Assembly: GCF_000003605.2 (NCBI RefSeq)
Contig: NW_003156236.1
Location: forward strand, 494,883 to 558,882
Length of the DNA stretch: 64,000 nucleotides
Reading direction: 5' to 3'
DNA from: Saccoglossus kowalevskii
Lineage: Eukaryota; Hemichordata; Enteropneusta; Harrimaniidae
The position numbers were made by a program, and so were the translations under genes. The notes below the pieces were generated by a model, which worked only from the letters and a program-made list of their open reading frames with translations, did no database searches and had not been told where the DNA came from. This document shows, in pieces, positions 42,201 to 54,200 of the stretch (positions within the stretch are counted from its first letter, which is position 1; each line of letters starts with the position of its first letter).

Positions 42201-45200
42201 AAAAATACAAAACACGGAGTCAAACAATTTTATAGTTTTATTTATAAGTTATTTTAAATAACATGCCGATGTATAAATATACAAATATCACTACAAGTAA
42301 AGGCTCTCTGACAGCATAATTAGAAAGTGGTTGAAGGGAGAAGTATTATTATATATACACGACAACAGAAACTATAACATATCTCATCTTTAAGAGTGTT
42401 ATGAACCCACCGACTGACTTCCAGTAGTCACTGTAATGGTGGAGGTAACATATATTGTAACTTTTCCATTAAGTTCAGGGCATGGAGGAGCGCCTTCATA
42501 TGGCAGAAACTGAGTTGCAGCCGTTGCCAAACCATTTGATATGGTAGTTCCATAGTATGATGCACACGTGTTCGCATCGGTAACTTCACTGTTAGCGTTA
42601 TAGTCAACGGTAATAGTGGCACAATAATTAGGATACAAATCTATGAAAGCAATCATAAATGTACATGGTATGAATTTACATATTGGTATGGAAACACTTA
42701 AACGCTTATATCGCTGATTAACACGTGCTACACAAGAGGGAGACAAAACAGAAACTATGCCAAAGAATCATTCCAATCCAACACGTGTAGAAGTTATAAC
42801 AATTACCTTGCAACGCAGTGATTGTGGTCACTTCTTTTGTAGTAGTCAGTTCTTTAGTTGTGGTGTCTCGCTCATCTATTAAGTAGGAAATTCATACACA
42901 GAATACAAATTACCTTACTATTTATTTTCTATTTGTTAATTCTAGAATGCACATTAATGAGATAATGAAGGATGGGATCTGTATACAAATAGTTACTTAC
43001 TTTCAGTAAATATCTCAGTTACGTCATCATCTGTTACTACAACAGTTATGCTTTCAGTTGAATCATAGTCTGGAGATGAAAAATATGATTTTATAAAAAA
43101 AAAATGTTATGCAATAACAGGATGCTATACTGAATCAATATCGCCGCAAATCTCGTGCTTCTAATTGATCAATTATTCAAATGATAACTATAACATCAAA
43201 CAATGAACTGAAGACTAAATACAAAATTTCAGGAAGGTTCATACATACAGGAATTGAAAGCGACTGGATAGTTAAAACGTCAGTAATAATATAAGGATGT
43301 AGATATCTTTATGTCACTATTGAAGAAGATAACACAGGTTGAATACTAGACCTACCTGTAACCGTGACGTGTTGTGGCATGGTTGTTTCTATCACATTTT
43401 GACCATTTTTGCATAGACGAAATTGCTTGCCAGTGTCTATTATCACATTATATGTGATCTGATCAACTCTGTAGGTGATGTGTCCATAGTCTGAATAAAC
43501 TTTCACATTGAAAGACGTCCATGTTTCCTCTGAATCAGCAGGAAGTACGAACACATTGTTACTCATTCTGTACAATGTCACCCATCCACCTCTACTCTGC
43601 ACTGTGACCGAGGTCACCGGATATCGATGATCTAGTACCACGAGCCCAAAAGCTGAACTATATGCACTTTCCTTGAACTGATAAAAGAGGAATGAAAACA
43701 TAAGTTAAATGAAAACAATACATTGAAGTACCACGTGCCATTTCATGCATCTTTTCGACTTCATTTAAATTTGTTTTTATAACCAGTCAAGGGACGCAGA
43801 CAACAAGAGGAGAATAAATCGCCCAAATCTGATAGAATGCTGTGTTAATTGAATGCTCAGCTTACTAGTTAATACTGCCCGACACTGACGTCATGTAGTA
43901 ACGTTTGTTAAAATCACTAACCTTCAGTTTGATATTCTGATTACCAGGACAAGCCACAAGTGCATATGAGACATCCGCACTGGTCGTGGCATCGTCATAC
44001 ACTATATCCGTAAAGGAATCTGGACTGAGAACAATGTCATCCCATGACATGCATTTATCAAATGGACATGTGTCAACAACTCTTACTGTCACCGTCACTC
44101 CATTTGGACCTGTTACTTCCATGCACTGACCACACCGCTGTACAAAATATATACATGGATAATTTAATCTATAAGTTTTTTTTTCCAACTACGTTAACTA
44201 CGACAGTTAAATATTTTATAACAAGTGTACTCACCGTTGCTGTATTTAAAGTGGCCATTCCGCCAAGACCACTGATATAATAGTCACCATAAGAACATTC
44301 ATCAATTCCTGGTAAACTGGATGATTCAACAATTGCACTAATGGGGTCAGTTATCACGCATCCATCTGAAACTGATAAATGCCAATATTTTTACACGTTG
44401 CTCACATAAAGAAAAAGCGCTTGAAAGAATAATTATGTTATATTCGTCTCAACTATAAAGTTGTACATAGATGGTTTACCTTCTGTCGTGGTTAATTCAG
44501 AAGGTACTGATGTTGTAGCCTCTTCCATGACATCAGTTGTAATTGAGTTCAAGGTAGTAACTATAGAGGGTACAGCAGGTGCACCAGCATCCTTAGTTGC
44601 AGTCTGTGTTAACTTGTCTGTAGCTGTGGTCTCTATCAACTCGTCCATGACTGTGGTCTCTATTAAGTCGTCTATGACTGTGGTCTCTATTAAGTCGTCC
44701 ATGACTGTGGTCTCTATTAAGTCGTCTATGACTGTGGTCTCTATCAACTCGTCCATGGCTGTGGTTTTTCTTAACTCTGTCACTTCTTCTTCCACTATTT
44801 CAGTTTCGTATACAGTCTCGTATTCTTTTGTTGATACACTGGGTGTATTTGTCACTACTTTAGTTTCTTCTCCCGCCGTGACATCAACATCTTTAGTGAC
44901 AGTACCAGTCACTTCTTCTGAAGTACTTTTTGTCTTTAGATCTGTTAAGAGGTTAAAGAAGCTTAGCATGAGCAATGCTTATTTAGATTTCCATTATATT
45001 CCTATGTTTTATTTTGGTTGTGTTGACGTAGATAAAGACGTGACATAAAATAATGCACATATAATAGATATGTAATGTTATCGTCATATAGTGCATCACT
45101 GATCAGTTACTGGTAACATGTTGTTTACCTATAACATTAATTATTATGTAACCTTAATTGTATATGTATGTTGTCCATGTTCACTCTCCTCATCCCTATG

Positions 45201-48200
45201 ACGTATTAATCACAGCTGTACTGTACTGTGCTGTGCTGTATGATAGCAATCGAACAGGAAACAGGGAAACCAGCGAACACATTTAGTGAGCTGTAAATCA
45301 CCCCCTATTCTCGCACAAAAACCGACTGATGGCGTTGTAACTCGAAAATCCATTGAGTGGCTGTAAGCTGTTCGAGATTTAAAAACAAACATACCTTTAC
45401 AAAATATTGTATCTATTTTGTTTTGTTGCATGTGTAGTTTAATTTATTCTTGCCGTTATTATTTACATTAATAATATCAAGATTTATAAGATTAGGGTAA
45501 GAAATCTTCATAAGTGATGAAGGTTTCACGCGAGACAAACAAGTCACGCGAATTGCGAGATGATTATAAATTTCTAGAAATCTTAATGCAACATAACTGA
45601 AACTGTGAAAGTACTGATTAGCGTTCATCTCAGGCCGTTTTGGTGGTGTCCTTACTTTTTTGCAAATTGTATAATACGTGTATATTACGTTTTGAATCTG
45701 GCGAAAACAATTTTTCTCATTTCTGCAATGGTATCGCTTTCAAACGCTCACAAAGCGTTCAGACCTTGTTAAATCTTCATTGCATATCACCGTATATGAT
45801 TAAGAAAGTTGCAAACCATTATCTTATAAACCGTTTGTACAGCTCCATTTTAAGTTAAAATACAACTGTTTTAGGTGATAATGGTTGCTAAGTAAGACAC
45901 AGTTTTGTCATAATTGCTTATACTTCATATAATAACAAAACTGTAACCTGTACTATTAATAATAGTTTGTTTGACTCTATAGTCATACTTTTCCTACAAA
46001 TTCATTTAAAAAAATGCAATATGTTTTCAAATATTGTTGTTTAATACTGTAGGCTGAATCGGATTATGGTTGATTTTAAACTAAAAATGTCGCGTTTGTA
46101 GGACATACAACAGTATGCATTGGATGAAAAATCGAAACCACTAATACGCAAGTGTTACTGTATGCACTAAAACAACTAGTATGAAATAATGCAATTCTCT
46201 AATACGCATGTGTACTCGAATGATCGAATGATTACTTGGATGTGTGCGACAATAATAGTTCAGATCATGATAAGTCTAGTGTGTTCATCATTTGTTAACA
46301 TAACTGGTGTTTTGTAATGCAACCAAAACAAATATACCAATCAATACAAATTACAAAACAAACAAGACTAACGTATATGAAAATTAATACGAGGGGCTTT
46401 CGATAAGTAATGCCCCTGACCCACTTCCAGTTGTCTGATCTAGATGAAATTTTGCATGTGTAATGATTTAAATCTCTGAACTAATTGTGGTTTCTGATTT
46501 ACAGGTGTTTGATCTGAGTCAGGTGTGAAATGGAGCCAGTTGAGTGTCGTACAGTGATCCGTTTTTTGTATTTGAAAGGACACACACCAAAGGAGACTTT
46601 TGATGAAATGAAAGCAACTTATGGTGATGATGCCCCATCATATGACCTTGAAAAAACGCTGGCATCGTGAATTCAAACATGGCCGGAAGTCTGAGGAAAC
46701 AGCTCCCAGACCTGGTCGTCTCTCTTCTGCCATTGATGAGGCATCTGTCCGTCAAGTTGAGGCAGCCATTTTGGAAAATCAACGCATTACCAAATAGCCT
46801 AAGGGGTCAAGATTAAGCACTTGGACTCACCACCTCCAAAGAAGGCAAAGGTGCAGCCCTCTGCTGGCAAGGTCATGCTCACAGGCTTCTGAGACCAGGA
46901 CGGAGTAGTGATGACAGATTTCCTGGCAATGGGTACCACAATTACAGAAGCCTATTACGCTTCACTTTTGCAAGATCAGCAAAGGTATCCTCCTCCTGCA
47001 GGACAATGCTCCGTTCCACAACGCGCATGTTGCCAGATCAGAAGCACGGGCGTGTGGCTATAAAATCCTCCTGCATCCCCCTTACTCTCCTGACCTTGCA
47101 CCCTCTGACTTTCATCTCTTCCCAGCCATGAAGTTGTTTTTTAAAGGAAAGCGTTTCCCAGATGATGCAGCCTTGATTTCTAAAGTTACAACGTGGTTGG
47201 AGGACCAACCTGGGTAGTTCTACAAAAACAGTGCCCAGAGCTGCATCAAACGATGGGAGAAATGCATAACTCTGGGTGGTTCCTATGTAGAGAAAGACTA
47301 ATAACTGTGCGAAATTCATATAGTGGGTGGAGAATTTTGTTAAACGCTGTGTAACAATTTGGGGAGAATGTAAACATTGATCAACACTTACCTGTAACTG
47401 TGGTATGTTGTGGCATGGTTGTTTCTATCACATTTTGACCATTTTTGCATAGACGAAATTGTTTGCCAGTGTCTATTGCCACATTATATGTGATCTGATC
47501 AACTCTGTAGGTGATGTGTCCATAGTCTGAATAGACTTTCACATTGAAAGACGTCCATGTTCCCTCTGAATCAGCAGGGAGTTTGAACACATTGTTACTC
47601 ATTCTGTATAATGTCACCCATCCACCTCTACTCTGCACTGTAACCGAGGTCACCGGATAACGATGATCAAGTACCACAAGCCCGAAGGGTGGTGAGCCAG
47701 AAGAACTTTCCATGATCTGAAAGGAAAAATTAATTCAAAATCAACTGGTCATAGACACACCCAAGCATCTTGTGCGAAAAATATATAGTTCTCTATTTCA
47801 AAGATATGCCACACGGTTCAACATCGGCTATCTGCAGTCACATGGACGTGCACAACATGAAACGTGTTGCAAGATATCCAAGTGAAGATAAAACGATTGA
47901 AGTTGATTCATTTTTTCCAGACATTCCCCAAGTGGACGTTCTGCCATTCAAATTTCCGCCAACTTAAATATACACTGAAATTAATGTAAATGGTATATGC
48001 AACACCCATGTTATTAATAATCGCGTAAGCACAAATACGTATTTGTAGTTTCCCAACGAGGCAGCGAAAGCCTGTGCCGGGAGATGGCTCAACTTTGTTA
48101 GAATTCGTTGATGTAGTCGTGTTCGACAATTGCCATATAAACCCTGCAGTCGTAGTAGTCACATATTATCAGAATTATTTTACAATATGAGGATAGACTA

Positions 48201-51200
48201 TAGTTATATAATATAGAAAACGATTATAATTTTTAAACAGTGCTTTTACAAAAATCTGGTGTTCAATAAGACATATACCTATACTTGAATCTACAAGTGA
48301 CGGCGGCGACCCACCATTCTCAAAAACGATTGGCTACCTCAATGTATGACTACTAATTTCTGGACAGACCTCCTCTTATGTTATAACCATTTATTATAAT
48401 CACTAACCTTCAGTTTGATATTCTCATCACCAGGACAAGCCACAATTGTATAAGTGACATCGACACTGGTCGTGGCATCATCATGCACTATATCCGTAAA
48501 CGAATCTGGACTGAGAACAATGTCATCCCATGACATGCATTTATCAAATGGGCATGTGTCAACAACTCTTACTATCACCGTCACACCACTTGGACCTGTT
48601 ACTTCCATACACTGACCACATCGCTGTACAAAAAAAATACAAATATAATAACTTAAGGGTTGTATTGCTAAAATCAACTACGACAGTTTAATATATTATA
48701 ACAAGTGTACACACCGTTGCTGTATTCAAAGTGGCCATACCACCAAGGTCACTGGTGTAATAGTCACCAAATGAACATTCACCAATTCCTGGTAAACTGG
48801 ATGGCTCACCGATTGCACTAATAGGATTAGCAAGTACACATCTATCTGAAACTGTTGAAAACAAACAATGGTTATTAACAAGTATTTTACATCAACACAT
48901 AATTAAAAAATGTAACCAGATGGTTTACAGTTTCCAATTTATATTTAACATTAAACTAATTGCGAAAAAATAACTGTATGTTTGGTATTCATACATTCAC
49001 CACGTACGTTTAAACACATGCACCTGTTGTACTTTACTGTATAATTTCATTTTAATTAAATTCATCTGGACATTACTCTATTCAGTTAGGTAGTTTGTAT
49101 TGAAAACACAAGATATAGTAATTTTGTTTAATTTCTCTATCTAGAATGTAATCTGGTTAGTTGCAATTATTCTTGTCTTTTTTGGATTCCATGGAGTTAC
49201 ACATCGTATAGATCAAATCCAAATTTTATAATCAAGTAATTTAATTTAGTAAAAGTTTGTTTACCTCTCTAATCGTTGTGTATACTTTAGTCAGCATATT
49301 TATAGGACTGCTTGATTTACATGTTTACAAACTCACTATATAATTGTATATACTGTATTTGAAGTTAGTGTAGTTAATGTACAGATTACACAGTTCTATA
49401 GCCATACCTGTCGTTTCAGTAACTAGCTGGGTTGATGATTCACGTTCAGTTGTAGTCTCTATCAACTCTGTCCCCTCATCGTCCATGGTGACAGTGTATT
49501 CTTCAGTTTCCGATTGTTCAGTCACTGACGTTCTTGACTTTGTTACTCTTGATTGCGATGCTCTGACTTCTGTTCTTGTTGGCAGTGTAGTCTTTGCTTG
49601 TGTTACCTCAGGTGCCAATGTTGAGGTATCAGTTTTCACTGCTGGAGAAGTTGAAGTACTAGCTCCGGTCATTGCACGTGTTGAAGTCCTTGGATCTGTT
49701 ACTACAGGAGTTGTTACATCTCTTGACTCAGTAGCAGTTACAGTAAATTCCTCATCAACTGTAAGAGTTGCAAACTGAGTTTCAGTTTCCCGTTTTGCAG
49801 TTGTTGACACTTTTTCTGTTGTACTGGCTTTGGGTGATGAATGTGGTACAGTAGTCATTGGAACTGAATATGTCTGTGTTGTGTCAATTGGCTGTGTGGT
49901 TTCAATTGGTACACGTGCTGTGGTCCTGTCATTGGTTGCTGCTTGTGTTGACGTACTTGCTTCAGTTACTGCACGGGTTGAGGTTCTTGACTCTGTTACT
50001 ATAGGAGTTACTGCACGAGTTGAGGTTGTTGGCTCTGTTACTACAGGAGTTGTAATTTCTCTTGACTCAGTCACATCTGTAACAGCAACAGTAAATTCCT
50101 CATCAACTGTAAGAGTTTCAAATTGAGTTCCAGTTTCCTGTTTTATAGTTGTCAATACTTTTCCTGTTGTACTGGCTTTGGGTGATGAATGTGGTACAGT
50201 AGTCACTGGCACTGAATGTGTCTGTGTTGTGTCAATCGTCTGTGTGGTTTCAATTGGTACATGTGCTGTGGTCCTCTCATTGGTTGCTGTAGGTGTTGAC
50301 GTACTTGATTCAGTTACTGCAAGGGTTAAGGTTCTTGACTCTGTTACTATAGGAGTTACTGCACGAGATGAGGTTCTTGACTTTGTTACTACAGGAGTTG
50401 TAACTTCTCTTAACTCAGTCACATCTGTAACAGCAACAGTAAATTCCTCATCAACTGTAAGAGTTTCAAATTGAGTTCCAGTTTCCTGTTTTATAGTTGT
50501 AAGACTGGCTTTGGGTGATGAATGTGGTACAGTAGTCACTGGCACTAAATGTGTCTGTGTTGTGTCAATCGTCTGTGTGGTTTCAATTGGTACATGTGCT
50601 GTAGTCCTCTCATTGGTTGCTGCTGGTGTTGACGTACTTGCTTCAGTTACTGCACGGGTTGAAGTTCTTGACTCTGTTACTATAGGAGTTACTGCACGAG
50701 TTGAAGTTCTTGACACTGTTACTACAGGACTTGTAACTTCTCTTGACTCAGTCACATCCGTAACAGCAACAGTAAATTCCTCCTCAACTGTAAGAGTTTC
50801 AAACTCAGTTTCAGTTTCCTGTTTCACAGTTGTAGATATTTTCCCAGCAGTACTGGCTTTGGTTGATGTATGTGGTACAATAGTAAATGGCACTGAACTT
50901 GTTTGTGTTGTGTCAATTGCCTGTGTGGTATCAGTTGGTACATAAGTCTTGGTCTTCGTCACTGAAGGTTTTGAAGAGCTTACTTCAGTTATTGCACGTG
51001 TTGATAACCTTGGCTCTGTTACTACAGGTGTCAATGTTGTTGCAACAGTTTGCACTGCAACTGGAGTTGTAACATATGTTGACGCAGACGCATCATCAGC
51101 AGTAATAATCTCATCTACTTCAGTGGTAACAGTTTCATAATAAGTTTCTTCTGCCACAGTGGTGATGGTAGAATATGTTCTTGGCATCGTAACTGTAGTT

Positions 51201-54200
51201 TGTGCATCAAGGGATTTCGTTGTAATCTCTATTGAATCAGTCACAACACTTGTTTCTGCTTTAGATGAGTAGATGAATTAAACGTATATCACATGATTCT
51301 TAGATTGGTTAAATAATTCAGTTTATAGAGATTACAAACTTTCATATGAATTTAGTCATAAGAAATAAAAATGAACTGCAATTCATTATCACCAAGTACT
51401 ATTGATATTAGAGTTCCATATTTTATTAGTATACTGGTTGAGTAAAGTTTCATTTGATTCATATAAAGAATAATGATTATTGAGTTAGTGAACATAATAC
51501 AAAGTAACTGTACCTTCTGGGTGGAACGTGGTAGTACTAGTTGGTTCTGTTCGTGTAGTTATTTCAGGTTGCAAAGTAGTTCTGTCCGTTCGTTCAGTTA
51601 CTATAGGTTCCGTTACGCCGATTGTTCGACTCGTCAACAATGTTGATTTTGCTGGCTTTGAAGTTGTAATTTCAATGGTTTCAGTCACTTGAATTTCCTT
51701 TGTGACGGTTTCTATATCAGTGATCTCTGTTTCATGAAATGTTGTGTATTTAGACGTTGGTTCATATGTACGCCCAAATGTTGTAGTTTCCATTATGGTA
51801 CTTGGTACTCGAGTACTGGATGATTGCACAGCAGCGGTTGTAGTTGTTGTTACTGATTCAGCCAGAGTCGTTTGTTCAGGCTCTATAACGGTGAATTGTA
51901 TTCACAATGTTTGATTTGTTACGTATGGGAATAAAGCATTATTGTGAATACTAAAACTATTGACAGTTATTTGTTTTACTCCTATACATGTACTGTTAAT
52001 AATAATATCAATTATATTCGTGACACTATATTAGATAGATAATTATATCAGAGGTAGTGCAACTGAATTATTGGGTTTTTAAGGATGCGTAATAATGGTG
52101 TTAATATGTGTAACTCCATGATGGTGCAACCTGACCGATTAAGTATTATTTAGTAATTATTATTATTTAGTAGTCTAAAACGTATTAACTATGTTAACAT
52201 TTAGCAGTGGGTGAGAAAGATTAAAGCAATAAATAATACGTGTGTTTTCGTTAAATTGAATATTGTTATTAACAAAACAGACGTTACCACTTAGAGTAAA
52301 TTAATACTGAGTAGATAGTTAAAAGAACAAAACCATTTACAACTGCATTTCATTGACATATGCATAAAAAAGTGGGTTCAACATAAGCATATGCAGCTGG
52401 AAACATATAATACACTAACCGAATGTGCAAGAACATAGTTGAGTGATATCATCATTGCCATGGAAATATGTTATAAGAATTTTGATAAAATATAGATCGC
52501 AGCTAAGAAGATAAAACATAGCACATAAAAACCTACCTTCTGTAGATGAATGACCAAATGTTGTACTGGTGATTGCTAATGTCTGTGTTGAGGAGGTTGT
52601 AATGATGGGCGTGGATGTTTGCTTCTGAAAAGGCGTGATTGTGGTCGCCATCTCTTCTTCTTCATCATCACAGGGTGGAAACTGACCCCCAGTGTCTATA
52701 ATATCACCATACTTATATTCGTCTAAAGTATATGTCGTTTGACCTTTATCTGAATGTATTTTAACATTTAAAGGTGGCACCAGATTACTTGATCCAGAAG
52801 GTGGGTCAAACAAATTGTTGCTCGATCTCACAAATGTTACCCATGTACCGCTGACTTCTGCTTCAACTGATGTCACAGGATACCGATGATCAAGAATCAA
52901 TATTCTAAACGAGCCACCACTAGACACAAGCTGGATAGAAAATGTAAATATTAACATCATTACCAATTATATGCCAATTAGAAATGCCATTTATAGTAAT
53001 GTATTCTATTTTCCATATATATCTAATAATGGGTATATTTGTTATTAATATTTCTGGCAAAGCAACATTTCCACGTACACTGCTGTCTCTCCTGGAAAGT
53101 TTCGCTAATTACACATTCAAGTGTAAACCAACCTGCTTGTTTTGAAGGCTGGGCAAATCACACTTGATTATACAGTCTGTAAAGGTAATTGATTCCCCTC
53201 CCCCCAGGAACAAACAGCTAATCTCTGTGGCATTGCTCAGGAAGGTGTCATAAAATGAACTAATCAAAACATTTTGAAAAACGAACATAAAAATTGATCA
53301 ATGAAATCAATTCCATCTAATTACTCGAATAATAGATTTGTATAGTGATATTAGAACTTACCTTCAGTTTTATATTCGTTTCATCAGGACATGCCACAGT
53401 TAAATAAGTCACATTGGCAGAATCACTGCCATCATCTACTAATAAACCAAATGCTTCTGGTCTCAGTACAATGTCGTCATTGCTTGTGCGGCAATTACTC
53501 ATGTGACAGTTATCCGCCACTCTAACGGTGACAGATGCACCGTTAGGACCAGTCACCCTAATGCATTGACCACAATACTGAAAATAATAAGATTATTACC
53601 TTAATAAAAGTAGACTTTTCAAAACGTTATAAACAATGTTCCCAATAGAAAAAGTAGTGTATAATATTATTCAGTCACGGAAGAATTTCTAACTAGTTTT
53701 AGTTAGCATATCTAGTTGCAAATGATTTCTCTGCAAGCCTTGGACCACCAACTTAAGACTAATGTTCACTCACAGCTGCGCTATTCAGGACTGCCATGCC
53801 TGCTATATAATCTTGATCTGTATAATAATCAGCAAATGAACACTCATTAAATCCCTGTAAATCTGACGACTCTGCAATAGCAGTGACATGTGTTCCATCT
53901 AATACACAGCTTGGTTGATCTGTGGATGAAAATAATTAGAATTATTATACTAATTATTAAGGGTATCCAACATAATTATGTATTAGTGCAGTGCGGTGCA
54001 GGTTAAATTTCACCCACTCAGTATGTAACATTATGCTATTCGTTTTAAAGGAATTTATTAATGAAAGTTGCATTGTTAGATCATGATCTTACCTGGAGTT
54101 CTTCCATGTGAGTATTAAAACACCAATAATTCAAAACACGTCTGCATTCACAACATTAAAAAGATCCCCAGAACTACTGTACAGTCTTTGCAACAATTTT

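Noticed and set aside
44461-45048. 195-codon plus-strand open frame
   Set aside because: It is the mirror of the Thr/Glu-rich exon 27: low-complexity Ser/Val runs, no domain, and opposite to a well-spliced exon.
46530-47301. Functional SETMAR-like or transposase gene
   Set aside because: Frameshift, several stops and a missing central third with the first catalytic Asp. It is a relic.
49377-51140. Series of plus-strand frames rich in Val, Ser and Thr
   Set aside because: Shadows of the repetitive exon 23 on the other strand. Their regular spacing reflects only the 348-bp repeat.
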